From Anas platyrhynchos (taxonomy: Eukaryota > Chordata > Aves > Anseriformes > Anatidae), in the NCBI RefSeq assembly GCF_047663525.1, contig NC_092611.1, positions 7,539,001 to 7,603,000 of the forward strand: DNA of 64,000 nucleotides, in the 5' to 3' direction. A program made the position numbers and the translations under genes. The notes beneath the pieces were generated by a model. The model was not told the DNA's origin and searched no databases. It saw only the letters and a program-made list of their open reading frames with translations. Within the stretch, counting starts at the first letter, position 1. Each line of letters begins with the position of its first letter. This document shows positions 44,412 to 58,089 of the stretch, piece after piece.

Positions 44412-46689
44412 GGTGCCTGCAGACAATGCGTGTCACAGCCACGCACAGGCTTTGCTTTACACGTGCGTTGTCCCCATGCAGGAAGGCACTGGTGTGCTCC
44501 CCACACAACTTTATGCCATGAACAGACAGACAGACCGACACACAAGGTAGACAGACGGCCAGGAGCCTGCTGAGCAGGTGGGAGCAGGGACAGGGACAGG
44601 GATGAGGACATGGACAGGGATGGGAATAGGGACAGATCCCCATCCCCCCACAGCAATGTGTCTTGCTGTGTCCCCTCCCCTTTTAATATCAGGCCAGGAT
44701 TTGGGCCGGCAGATTTGCAAACACACTGAGCTGACAACTTTCTCTGAGGAGCAAATGAGTAAGAAAATGAATTAACAGGATGAAGCGGGGCCAGCGCCCA
44801 GGCTGTTAATGGAGGGAGCGCAGCCAGGGGCGTGTAAGCCGCTTGACTGGCCATTTCATCAGCTGAGATTGCTTCTCCGCGAGGGCTGGGGCTTTACTCA
44901 ACAGTTGTGTATAGAGAGATAATTTTTTTAAAAGAAGGTTCAAAACATTAAAGGTGTGATACTTCAGGCAGATCGGGTCACAGCTTTAGCCTCTCCCCAG
45001 GGTTTGGCCCCAGGGGGCCAAAAGCAGAGGCGATAGCGCTCTGCCTGCAGAAAAGCCCCCCTGAAGGAAGGTAACCCTAGGAAGGGGGAACCTCTGCACT
45101 GCAATCCCCACTACCAGTAACTGCTTATCATGTAACTGCTTTATGGCTTTTTACACCAGGAACTGGGTGCTGGGCACCTCCAGGTGGTGGTGGCAGGACG
45201 GTCTCTTCATCCCACAAGCCTTTTACCTTTTTTTCTCCTTTTGGCCCATTTTTACAGGTCCCCATGGTGACAGGTGCCCAGCAACAGGGCACCTGCACCC
45301 CCAAATCCTCCCGGCAGCACCCTTGCTCTCCAGGGAGTAACCCCAGGATCACAGATTCACCCTTTTTCTCTCCTTGCAGACATACACACACAAGCAGGTA
45401 TTCCTCTGGGCTTTCATACACACACATGGTCCCGTTCTCTGCCAAATTCACAGGTGCATCGGGTCTCCAGAGAGACCCCTCAGGACATCCCTTAACCTGA
45501 GCAGGGTCCCCCTTTAGTAACATACACAAGTGCTGCACTTACACAAATGCCCGTTGCCATGATTTGCACACTTAAGATCATTTGAAGATATTATGAGAAA
45601 ATTTTCCAGGGAAACAGAAATTTATTTGACTTAAGTCTTAGGGGGACATTTAAAAGCTTGGTGTAGCTGCACTGATGTTAGCTTTATTCCAGTGCCTTGC
45701 ATTAGGGATAAATTTGGTGCGATTTAAAAATACATGCACTTACCTTCCTGTGGCTCTTGAAGAGGTAGGGTAGCGTGGGAGCCCAGCCTTTTCATGCCTT
45801 TCAAGACAAATCCACTCAAAAAGGAAGGGTTAAATTAAAAACAGACAGCCTTGCTACGATCAAAATGGGAGCCTGGCTGCGGGAAAGAGGTCTGAAGAGC
45901 TCGGTTTGAGTAGCCACACACACAGCGCGGAGAGAGGGCCTTTGAACACGCCGCGTGGCTTAATGGAGAATGTTCCCTGTGTGATGCTTCAGGCAGGCAT
46001 CCCACCCTGTGTCATGGGGTGCCTCTGCCTGGGGGCTCCCCGGGGGTGATGGTGTGGGGAAAAGCACTTTGGTGGCCCCCAGGAGCTTTTCCCATCCACA
46101 CCCAGCCCGCCTGTGTCCTGGCCTTGCCATCACTGCAGGCCTCCAACACCCGCCTGGTGTGGGCCCGGCCGTGCCTCCTACGTGCTGACATTGAGTCCCT
46201 GAGGATTTTTAAAATCCAGGGGAAGAGATGTGGTGTGAGGGCTTAGTTATAGACCAGAGGCCTGCTCAGCACCTTGGTTCTAGTGTGTCAGCCTGGCCTG
46301 CAGCAGCATTTTGCTGTTGGTAGCCCCGACATGTGCCCTGACAGGGCCTGGGTTGGAGGAGGGCCGGGTGGATCAGCCTTGAGGTCAAAATGCCTCAAAC
46401 AAGCAGGCTTCAGGACTGCAAATGAGTGATGGGGATGATGGAGGGGGGGGAGAGGAAGCATCAGAGCTGATTTCAAGCCCCCAGCAGGGGCTGATGGCAG
46501 CACCAGGAGGGACCCAGGCAGGTCTTCAAAAGCTCAGGAGCACTGCCACCCCAAAACACAACGTCCTGCAGCCTGGGGACAGGCACATTCCCTTATTTAT
46601 AGCCTAGATGAAGAAAAGAAGACAGAATGGGAAATAAAGAAATAATCAGACTTATTATTTATTTATTTTTCCCAAGATTTCCAATGCCC

Positions 46690-46691
<2 letters not shown>

Positions 46692-46728
<37 letters not shown>
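46692..46728. repeat. 37-bp uninterrupted A tract
   Basis: Thirty-seven A in a row after CCAATGCCCCT. No retroposon body or target-site duplication is evident on either side. Confidence 0.95.
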
Positions 46729-46730
<2 letters not shown>

Positions 46731-47844
46731 GTCTTTATCATCCTAACAGAATCACTGAATTTACCCACAAACAACATCATGGTAATTTGTGGGCTACAGG
46801 TCTGGGTTAGAGGCACAGGGGAGGGTGGAAGTGCTGCACGGGATCAGGGATTTTGTTCCTAAACCCAGAATTTTGTCTATGTACTGAAAATCTGCCTCAT
46901 TATCTGATAATCCCGAATATTTTCTGATGACAGAGTACCTACATAAAGAGAATGAAAACACTGTCACCAACAGGTTAGGTCCCCCAGAGCAGTGACCCTT
47001 ACTAGGAGCTAGAATCTGTTGGAACTGTTTAATTATCTGAAATCTGTATGCAACTTCATCAGCATATTTGTACTACTCCAGAACACAGAAATTGGGAGGG
47101 AGATTTGGAAGTTTCCCAGGGACCTGCTTTCAATTAATCTTCTCTTCATTTGGTTTACATACCAATTCTTCCTCATCGTGTGTCCGACCCATGGGCATTG
47201 CTTACTCCCTTGAGGCGAAGGTGATTATTTCATCCATGACCATCTGTACTTTGGGATCTCCATTAATCCTTTGCTCTCAAAAAATCCATTCTCGATGCTG
47301 TTACCCCAGCTTTGCTGTTGCCTTTGGCACATTAATGCTCATTTATTTCCTTTCATTCAGGCTGTGTAACAATCATCTGCACAACTCAACGTTTTGATTC
47401 ACCTTTTTGCACTAACGATTCAGAATCTCCCTTGTTTCCATTGTCTCGTGGCATATGCACCTTGCACATCCTTGCTTTTAACCATCAGGGCAGGATAATC
47501 CTCCTTGTCCCTTTCTTATCCATTCAACCTTTATTTAACTCCCATTGTATTCCTACTGTTCTTTGTGTTTTTCCTCCGATTATTTGCCATACTCTTCCTG
47601 TAGCTCCAAATACCTCACAAAAACCTCGTATGCTTTTTCTACTTAAAGGAATACTTTGAATATATAATCCCAAGTCTGATCTCAGGCTGGCAAAAGTCAG
47701 GCATAACTTCTATAAAATTTAATGGAGCACATAAATCTAAATGACGCAGGTGCTTTGATTTTTTTTTTTTTCAATTCCATTCTTTAGTTTCCAACTTTAA
47801 AGTGTCTCATTCTGAAGTCTTAAAAAGCACACAAATGATGCACT

Positions 47845-48240
47845 TTGAGGTCAGAGAAAGCTATTATGGCCACCCAGCCTGACCTCCTGAATCACACAAG
47901 CCAGAGTTTCATCCAGTAACTCCCATATCAAACCATAAAAAACACCCGACCTAGCTAGCCAGTGGAATAAGAATACCGATTTTCTAACTCTTAAAGCTAT
48001 GTTTGATCCATCTTGATGTATACACAGGAAATACTTGTATATAAATAGAGTGAATGAGCAGCTTTCTCTCTTCTCTACATCTCCAGCAAGCATCTCCACT
48101 CTTCTGTATTTATATTTTGACTAGTTCCATTGAAAATCTGGGTCTATTTACAAACTCAGCACTAAGCGTTTTCAAATATGATTCAGCCTTCCGTTAAAAG
48201 ATCAATCTCTTCTAGACACTAGATTTTACACGTCACTTAG
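47845..48240 (+). repeat. Degraded CR1-like LINE remnant
   Basis: GGCCACCCAGCCTGACCTCC, followed by a CACAAGCCAGAG..TCATCCAGTAACTCC stretch, follows a very old CR1-type repeat common in turtle, crocodile and bird DNA, as I remember it. Heavily diverged, with no reading frame. Confidence 0.5.
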
Positions 48241-51129
48241 GGCAAGTCTCAATGTCCTGGCTTAGTTTTTCCTCCTGGTTTTGATGCACAAATTGTTAAA
48301 TCATCTGATGATGAGACACAAGATGCACACAAATGCCATGCATTACATGCATCTCGCACACTACGTGTCACACGCACAGCGACAGTCGCAAACTGATGCT
48401 GCCTTAGCCAATCATTTTGCTAAAAGAAAAGAAATAAGGCTTTACTGAAAGATAATTAAACCTTTTTCTTTCATGTTTGCTCCAACCAGATTGCAAAACT
48501 AGTTGGACCTAGTTTACAAAAAAGATAACCTTTTTGATGATCAAAGGAAGAGATTGGTTCCATTACTTGCATTAGTCAGAGTTGTCTGTGCTGTGGCCTT
48601 CAGAATAAAGGGAGAAATGTACTTTAGAAAGATCTGAGTAACACACTTTACTCGAAACATTTTTGTATTATATTGCTTCTTGACTGTTTCAGCTTACTCT
48701 GTATCTGTGCACTTTATTTTAAGCACTCCAGAAGTGGATGACAGGTCTGGGGAAAAAAAAAAAAGATAGAATCTAGTCAGCGTCCAGCAAATGCATCTTC
48801 AAATAATGCTTTAAAACTGGAAATTACATTTTGAAATGGCATTTTGTACATTTCCAAGGATGAGGTATTCAAATGGCGATATGATGTAATATAATATTAT
48901 CTAATGTTAAAAAATCTTTCTCACATTTGTCAATGTTATTTTAAATTGGAAATACTAAAATTCTCTAGGTCATGAAACATGAAATGATGTGGAAAGGTGC
49001 ATCATAATAAATTGCTACAATAATTTTTGCATGATTTTTCCACACTTCAAAAAAGCATTCAATTTATTTAGTTTATTGGATTCAGTCCAGCTCTTCCTTG
49101 TTCATTTTGGTATTTTATTTTAATATGATTTCCTGCTAAAAAGAAATAAAAATAAAAAAGCTTGTACATCCTTCTCTAACTCTTCTTTGTCTGCTTACCA
49201 AAGCAAGGTTTTAACATATCAGCCAGTTCCGATGAAGTTAGTTGGACAATTAGCGGTCTCAAACATACACTTTTCCAAAATGTTTCATAAACAGGTGGCT
49301 GAATGGAGGAGAGTAACTTCGTTAGTGCAATGTGAGCTTAATTTCTGAGGCCACAGCAGGCCACCAACCTCGCTCTCTCCCAAAGGCCGACTGTCTGCCT
49401 CCTGGGGGTCTGTGGGCAGCAAAAGCAAATGCCCAAAATTTCATTCATCGGAGGCTACCATGAGGACAGCAGTAGGTGAGAGAAACCCACCTGGCTTAGA
49501 AGCTGGAAGTCGTTCTTAATGCTGAAAGAAATCAGGGATCACCCTCCAGCCATTTCCCCCTGCTCCCAAAGAAGCCATGGGGTGGGCAAGGGCAGCAGGG
49601 ATGCTCTTGGCAAGGCACCTGAGCAAGTGAGGCCCCTCTAGGGGACACAGAGAGCCTGGCCAGGGATAGCCAGCAACAGGACAGAGTTTTAGCATCATCT
49701 TCAATCCTTTCTTAGGGCTGATAAGGGCTTCTACAGGAGGAACAGTAACTTTCTGGGAAATTGAACCAGGATTGTAGCACCACAGTTGCTTCTTCCATGC
49801 ATGCTAAAGGATCCCGCAAGTGGGCTAAAATCATTTGTGATAGCAAAAAGACTTGGGTATTACACGCTTTTCAAGACTTCTCTGTTTTGGAAAAAAAAAA
49901 AAAATAGAGTTAAGTATTTTTTTTTTAGAACAGGAGAAATGTTATGGAAAAATACACAGACTTAGAAATGCGCTATGACTGCTTAGATATGGAACTGGTG
50001 AATTTGTTTTTTTCTGTTCTTGAATTAGCTTTCACTCAGCTAGTAATGAGCTATGGGGTTTCCTTTTCCATTAATATGTTATCTGCTCTTCAAAGCTAAT
50101 GTTAGAAATTATCAGTACAATGTAATCACAAGATTCACCGATGCAAAGAAAGTATTCGTTCTCTGCCAAAAATCTGCTTTTGTTTTCTGTTGACTTCAGT
50201 GGGATCAAGACCTGGCATTCATCAGCCTACAGCCGTCTTCGCAAATTAGTTTGCCATTTGTTATTACACATGGAAAATTAAACCTAGAAGTCCAACAGGT
50301 CAAGAGCCATAAGCTTGAATGAAGGAAAACAGCAGCACAATTATGGGAAACAACATATCATACAAAATGTCCTCAAAGCTAAGGGGGGATTTTAGAATGT
50401 CATAAGCTCGAGCATCTTTCTGACAAGGTCCCAAATACGATAGGGGTGCAGGCACACGTTTGCGTGCTTGTCCGTGCATTTCTGTCCAACTGAGATCAGT
50501 ACTTGAGTTTCAAAATAAGTGCAAAAAGGAGAATTTTCCAGTTTGTGTCCTCTGGCAAATGCAATTTCCCTCCCAACACACATTAAATTCATTTAGCCTA
50601 GTGCATTTTTAATAGACATTATTCATCTATTACCTTAATGAGCTTGTGGTGAAAGCATATTGCCTCCCAATTTTAACAAAAGCAGTCTAATATTGCTGCA
50701 GCTTTTTCCCCTTTTGCCTTCTAAGGCAGAAGCACGGAGGGGGGAAGAAAAAAAGCTATAGAGACAGATAAGGTTTTTATTCTGTGTCACAACACTACAT
50801 TAAGAATAAAACCTTCCACTTAAACACTTAAATGAAAACATCAAGAAACTAATTTACCATTTGTAACCACATGATTTAAGTAGGAGCAGCTTTAATTTTC
50901 TTCCCATTTTCCTCATATTCAATGTGAGCCCACATTAGATTTCACTGGCTCAAATCACAACACTTAAAGCCACTTTCATTTTCTTTTTGATTAAATAATT
51001 GAAATTCCTGTCACTGCCTGCACTTTACTAGCACACAAATTTTATGTGTAAAGATAAATACTCTCTTTCTCCTTTCCCTGCCTGTGGGCTTTTTTTTTTT
51101 TTTTTTTTTCAGTTTAATCTTAAAAGCAG

Positions 51130-51420
51130 GCAAGGTTTAGTTTATTGATGGTTCCATAAAATGGATCAGTACTCCATTCACCTATTTCGTGGAATTATAC
51201 CGCTCCCATTAAGTGATTGTTTGGAGAAATTATGGAAAGCCATCTTCTCTAATTTAGCTGTCATCGTTGTTAGGTTATTGCTATCCAATCCTAAAAGGAC
51301 AGGAAGCAGAGTTACTCGTGTGCTCTTCCCTCTCCCACATGCGCATCCATTAATGCCCGAAGCCTTGATTTTTATTTAAGTATTTGTTTCAATTAGGGTA
51401 ACAAGTTTTCTTAATGTTCC
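51130..51420. promoter_or_regulatory. Candidate conserved noncoding block
   Basis: Repeat-free block with CATTAAGTGATTG and CCATTAATGCCC cores, just after a T-rich run at about 51090-51109. Called from composition and position in the BSX flank. Confidence 0.3.
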
Positions 51421-53754
51421 CTGATAAGTGACTCTGACAAAATCCTAGGCGCTGCCTTGCCACTCGGCTCGCTCACCCTGCAGCTCCCACTGCCTGCGAT
51501 CAGAGGGGTTTGAACGTGGTTTTGGCATGAGCTCAGGCACCTACTTCCTTTATCTAAATGTCAAAGGATTGTGCAAATCTCAACATACCACCCCATAGCA
51601 GGTCTGGGGACGCAAAGAGGAGACAGAACCCGGCTGGGGCCACACCAGGACCTTGCAATTTGAGCCTGCGGCCCTACAGCATCGCTGTTGACTGCCCAGG
51701 GGTACAGGCATAAATCCATCCAGAATCAGCTCCCAGAAGAGACACCCATGGTTATTTCCCAACAGGAACCTTTGTGCTGTTGCACTGCTGTGAGTTCTCC
51801 CCTAATCTGGCACTTTGGCTTGTCCGGGGCGATGCTCACAGAGCGCAGAGGCACTCGCAGCATCACACAGGAGAGGAGGCTACCAGGAGGGGTCAGGAGG
51901 AGAGGGAAGATTTCTTCCTTCCGCAGCAGCAAAAATCAGAAGGGCAACGTGTGTTGCAGCTAGAGTAAGCTTTTTACGGCCAGGAAATAATAGAGAGCAT
52001 GGGCAGACATGGCCTGACATGGAAACAGGCTTTGGGGACGTGCCTGCTCTCAGCCAGCACAACTGGAGCTCCGGAGGCCGACACCGCCGAGCACAAGGGA
52101 GCCTTGCACACCAAGAGGGAGGTTTGGGCCTTGCTCTAAGTCAAGCCAGATTATAAAACTGTTAAATTTAGGGTGATAAAACCACCCAGATGCTAGTCCG
52201 GTCATACAAACAGCTCTGCCTTAAGACATGCCAGCAGCAACACACGCCTATTTTCTTAAAAGGAAAAGTCAGGATATTTTTACAATTCCTATAGCAATAT
52301 CTTACTTCTGACCTCATACCCTGACCAAAGAACCAATGGCTTCAAATTTTAGATGAAGACCTTTGAGAAAGACCTATGAGCTTCAAAGGGTGTGGGGGCT
52401 TCCTATCTGTATCTCCCAGCCTCACAAAGATGCTGTCTGCCACTACCAACCCACCAAGCTTGCCTCATCAGGCAAAAAGAGGCAAATTTTATTTTCATGT
52501 AGCGTGTCAACCTCCTTCCAAACAATTTAGAAGCCTTCCTGGTATTCTTGAATATACATTTTCAAATAAATTATAAAGCAAAAAAAAAGAATTTCGGAAG
52601 AAAATTTGCCACCAGCACTTGCAAGTAAGTTAGGTCCAGAAGTTAGGGACCTTTCTGTGACGAAGGTCAGCCACAGCTTTTGATTCTGAAAGGAGAACCA
52701 CGAAACAGAAGAAAAACATCTTTGTTCCTGCCCCTGCGTTTCCTCTAACTATTCACCCTAGAGGACATTGTTACCATATAATAACTGGGCATGTCAGAAC
52801 CAATTAGGCAACTAATAATAAAGCAGATGCTGCTATTGTGAAGACGATGCAGTGAAAGTATGGGTATAGGAAGGCCCTTGGTGCAGCCCGGGCTAAGCAG
52901 ATATGATGCTAATTGAATTCTTGCTGGCAATTTTTCACCCCTAAATGAACAAGAAAGAGAGGAATCTTGGAGTCTCATCTGTTTAGCTTGTGAACAGGAA
53001 AATGTTTTCAAGCCCAGCAAATGAGCAACCTAATCCACAGGGATGCTAGCAGGAGGGGTTTCTTTAAAAACTGCAATGTCCCTAAATCCTGGAGTCTTGA
53101 ATACGGATTGTGCCCTGCTCCCAAAGAGGAGCAGGAGCCAGGGACTTTGTTATTTTGCTTAAGGAAACTGAGCAGGGCTCTACTTTTTCCTTGCTTAGAG
53201 GCAGGAGATCCCACACGAGGGAGTGAGAGGGCTTTTCACACTGCTTGCACAGGGCACTCCCAGGGCTTTTAGGAGGCTCCAATGGCACCAATAGTTCAAA
53301 TACAATCAGAAGAAGGACTTTAATTTGGGTCCCTCAGCACCCGAATCAAAAACAACCACTCTCCATGCCCCTGTACTGCTACCCTACACCCAGAATCCTG
53401 CCTCCTGCCACGTTTTGTCCCCATTTTCTCCCCAAAAGGAGAGGGAAAAGGGACACCCAGCTCGGAACCTGGCCATCAGCTGCCCCCAAAGTGGACTGGA
53501 GTCCCCCAAGTCCAGAGAGACCTTCCCTGGAGGTTTGGGTGCCAGTTTGTGAATTAAGTCTTACCAAACTGAAGGCAAAGGCTCCCAGGTTTTAACATGG
53601 GCTGAAACCCAAATTCCAGGGTTAAACCTGCCAGGGGGTATTTTTTGGCAAATATCCTTGCTTTTGTTGCTCCTGCCACAAAAGAAGTGATTTCTCCACC
53701 TCACAGTTATCAACAAGCAATTAAGTCTCTTCCAGTAACCCTACGCTGAGAAGG

Positions 53755-53920
53755 GCTTTTAAATTAAAATATTTTCCATTCGATTTTGTTAGCTGCTAAA
53801 TGAAGATAGGGAGAAACAGGCTAATTACAGCTATCCTAATTAAGCTCCTACAATAACCCATAATTACAGCATATTTATCACCTTTGTGTCGGACACTTTA
53901 ACCTGTTGTGGTTTGTAATC
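53755..53920. promoter_or_regulatory. Candidate conserved noncoding block with repeated TAATT cores
   Basis: Dense TAAT/ATTA cores (GCTAATTACAG, CCTAATTAAGC, CATAATTACAG) within about 80 bp at spacings of roughly 20 bp. Inference only. Confidence 0.35.
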
Positions 53921-54240
53921 AACATGTCTGCGTTGGGGGCTGGAGGCTGACATCTTCTCTCCCCTGGCAGGGCGAAATTTTTGATTGAAAGCGCGGAAAC
54001 AAACTCTCTGCTCGTGAAACTGTAATTAGGGTAATTTGGGAGGCTGCATCGTCAGCAGCAAGGCCAGGTTAGGAAGCTGGGCTGGGTGGTGGGCGTGCTG
54101 GGTGACCCTACAAAAAAATGTGGCCTGGTCGGGGGTGAGAGGAGGTACAACGGGACCAGCACCAGCCTCCAGCTGAGCCTCGGTTTCCCCAGGTGATGAA
54201 AAGTGATGGGCAGGGAGATGGGGCACCCACAGCCTGCCCA

Positions 54241-54285
54241 GGGAAGGGAAAAAGGAAAAGGAAAGGGAAAGGGGAAAGGGAAGGG
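54241..54285. repeat. Polypurine tract (GGGAAA-type repeats)
   Basis: Forty-five purines in a row on the + strand, built of GGGAAA/GGAAAA units. Such mirror-like polypurine runs can form triplex DNA. Confidence 0.9.
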
Positions 54286-55195
54286 CCGTGGTGCCAGATT
54301 CTGCCTCACTGTAGGTGGAGGCCGGCCAAGCCCTGTGCCGTGACCCTTCTCTTTCTCCCCTCTGCCTCTTGCTCTCCCCCCCAGGAGCCAGGCCGCTTCT
54401 GGGCTCTTTCTGCCCAATTTAAGGGGGCTATGGGGATGGGGACCCATCCCAGGGGCATGGGGCAACAAAAACCACCCAAGAAAAAAAGCCAAGACAAATG
54501 AGGGGTGCAGTCCTGGCACCGAACAACCCTGCCTTCATGGAAATACTCAGAGGAAGGCAAAAAGAAATTTGTTAAATCACACCTAAATCGTGTTCTGAAA
54601 TAAAGGGCACCCGGCGCTGCCCACACTTACGAGGCCATTCAGAGCTGATTTATCGCCTGAGACCACAGAGACAAAATCAAGCCATTACAACCTTTTAAAA
54701 GCTTTCTTGCAACAAACTAAAAATATCCATTGCTGACAGATGCAGGCTGTCAATAAGGAATTTAAGAACTCAGTATGAAGAGTGGAAAGAGTGCAAAGTC
54801 TTGATAAACATCTCAAATTGGGTCTTACTCAGTGGGAAACAAGTAGTTTATATTGGTAATTGTAAAGGGCATTTTACATTGAGTCAATTAAATGAAAATC
54901 TTTTAAACCCTTTTTAAAAAGAGACCTTTTTAAGTTAACAGGTGATTTTAATTGGAACCATGGGACTTGCATCACAGGAGGTGGGTTGGGTCTTTTTGTT
55001 GAGGATTTTTTTGGAAGCATTAAATATAGGGGAAAATCGATACACTTCCATCAGCATCTGAACTCCTAGAGTCTTGCAAGTTGAATAGTGAAACTAAGCA
55101 AGAATCACGGTTTGCTCTGGTTTTGCCAGGGGGGTTTCTAGCAATTAAACACGTTTCCATCATGACTCCTCAGTTGTGAAAGATGCAGGAGAATT

Positions 55196-55256
55196 TCCTA
55201 ATACCCTAAGTTATATCCTAATATATCCCAATATCCTAAGTTATATCGTAAGTTGC
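55196..55256. repeat. Imperfect tandem repeat
   Basis: Repeated CCTAAGTTATAT / CCTAATATAT / CGTAAGTT units over about 60 bp. Confidence 0.75.
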
Positions 55257-58089
55257 TGTTAGTCAGAATCTTTGCCATAACCTACTGTAAAATAGGATAC
55301 ATTTTCAGAGATGATTTACCTTCAGAGAAGATGTCAAACATCCCAGCTGACAGGATCAACAGCAGGAATTGCGTTTATTTCACATATTTCACATTGCCAT
55401 TCCTTTTCTTCCTTCTTCACAACCACAAAGCCTGCTCTGTAAAAGAGACCAACTTGAGCAAAACCCTTCCCTCCAAAGCAAACGCCACCTCCAGCGATTA
55501 CCTGTTGAATTCCTGTGGTTTCCATTGCCCTGCATTTCACAAAATCAAGCAGTGCGTGTCCTACAAAGCCACCAGCACCTAACCAGGACCAGGCAAGGCA
55601 GCAACACGTGTTCCCTGGGTGAAGATGTGGAGTTGCCCCTTGGCACCTGTTAATTGCATCAACCTGCGCCTCCCCGCCCCCTGCAAATTGTCTCAGGGCT
55701 GCAGCCTTTGAGTCTCACCCCAAAAATCCAAAGGGAAATACCCCATGTAGCTAATAGGGGCAGGGAGACCTGGGCATGCAGGATGCTCAGGGCAGGTTTG
55801 CAGCCTGGCAGGGAAAAGGGTTGGCAAAAAAGGCAGAAAATGCAGCAAGCCACCTGATGGCAGATTTCTTGAAAACGGTTGCATGAAAACTCATCTTTTT
55901 GACAAAAACAACAAAGCCTTTGATGGCATTCCCTTTTGCTAGCTCTAAACAGCTGCTGCCTGGGAATTTGAATGTGTCCATTAAGGAGCTGGTACTGGAG
56001 GCTGCCCGGTGGGTGCGGTATGGGGGCAGAAAGCTGCTCCTGCAGCTGGGGAAGGGCCTGGTGGAGAATCCCCTGCCCCTCTGCTGGTCCCAAGGAACTT
56101 GTGCTTGCTGCTGGCGTTGGGTGGAAGAAAAATGCCAGAGGAAAATCAAGAAGTTGCCCAGGGGAGCGCATGGAAGGAGGGAGCAAAGGCAGCTCAGGGT
56201 GTTTTGTTGTGCTCTTTTCAAGAGACAAGGGGTTCCCGAAAGCAGCCCTGGAGGTGTGCCCTGCATTACCCCTCACAGCTGAGGTGTGCAGCCCCTAGAA
56301 GAAGTGTTTGGGTCTCCTGGGTCTGGAAAAAGCCTGGAGCAGTGACCAGGCTGAGTGGGGGGCACCCTGAGCTCCCTGCCGTCCCCTCTCTCCCTCCCCA
56401 AACCTTAGGATGGAGTCAGGAGGCCAAGAAGGCTGAAGAAGTCAGGCATCACCACGAGTTTATGGACTTTTCAGAAGTGGTCAGGTCCTGGGAAATGTGA
56501 AAGCCCCCCGACAAGTGTCAAAAGAGCAAATATCTCCTGCCATAGAGCTGCAGCCTCTTACAAACAGCCAGAAGAAGTCAGAGAGAGATTTAGCAGGGGC
56601 CAAAACCCTCCAAATGACCGCCAGGGGTGGTTTTGTAGCCCCTGCCCTTCCACAGCCTTGCAGTGAGTTGCACGCACCTTGTCCCAAAAAGCCAGCGGGT
56701 GGGGAAACTGAGGCACGGCCGCATGGGAGAAGCTGGGCAGCAGCCTCCCTCGGCACCTCTCTCTGTGGAATTGGTGTGCTTCTGCCCGGTGTGAAGTTAC
56801 GGAGCGGGAGATCCAATCTCCAGCACGCCTCCAGCCCTGCTCCAGTCCTATCCGAAAGGGTAAGTGTTCTGCATCTTCTTCCGTGCCTGCAACAATCTAG
56901 ACAAATAGGCTTTTAAATTAAGCAGTGATTTGGAATATAAGTGAGTGCATTTAAGCTGCTAAGAGATGGAAAGATCCTAATGGCTGAAATATTTGTCATA
57001 TCACAAATAAACTGGCTGTATCGGGAGCTACTAATATAACTAATTTTTACCAAATCCTTCACTGCTCTGTGATAGAAAATGAGGTCAGCACAGGTTGAGG
57101 CAACATAAAATGAGCAGCTGCTGGAAGGCAGCACAGAATACTGATAAAGGACTCTGCACAAACTGTATCGCCCGCAGAAAAAAGGAATCAGTTTGTTCAA
57201 ATTAAGATATAGCTTTTCCAGAGCATCCAGGGTTTTAATGAAAAGGTGCCGATGAACACAGGCTCTCAATGGATCCTGAATACAAATGCATGCCGAGGTG
57301 CTGCCTCAGAGCCTCCCTATCCCCCTAGACCCCATTTCCCCCAGTTTTTCCACATTTTTAATGGTGAGGGCTGCGTGACTTTGAAGGCACTTGGGCATGA
57401 GAGAGGGCAGAAGCAGTGATGGGAAGCCCTGGGACGTTTACAGCTCCTTGGATTCCTGCAGAGCTTTCCAGCTATGGGATTCAGACCCTCCCCAGAACCA
57501 CCTGGTCCCTTGGGTGCCCGCAGAAGGACACGAGGTGTCCCTGGCTGCCACTGGCCAAGTAGGGTGCAGCCGTACTGCGGTTACATGAGAAAAAGAGCAT
57601 CATTGTTCTCATTGTCCTAAAAAGAACCTGGAATTATTTGCAAGGGGAACGGCGTAAAAAGTATCAGGACTTCTTTGTGAGGCTAATGGCCTCCCTCTGT
57701 TCCAGGCAGGAGCTTTGAACAAGGGGAGGATTTAATTCTTAAGAATTGGCCCTTTCCATCCCTAAACCTCAGGTGAAAAGCATGTAGGTCCATTTTAGCA
57801 ATGGGGAAACCAAGGCATGGGGACAGTGAGGCACAGAACGCCCCCCAGAAGGGCAGAGACTGAGGCTGATCGTGCTCCTTCCATGCCCATCAGCAAATTG
57901 CGTGACTCCACCGTGGCACCAGCAGCTCAGGGAGGGGATCGGGCTGTCCGTGCTGGGATGGGGTCTCTCACCTTGCTGCCATCCCACCCATAACCCCCCT
58001 CCCAGGGCTCCCAGTCCGGCGTCGGGAGAGCGGCTCTGCTGGGATCGATGCACTGAGAGCCGCGGCGGGGGAACGGGGGCCACTTGGGA

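Noticed and set aside
55659..56500. Open frames of 159-205 codons on both strands
   Set aside because: Mutually overlapping with no recognisable motif; typical of stop-poor GC-rich spacer.
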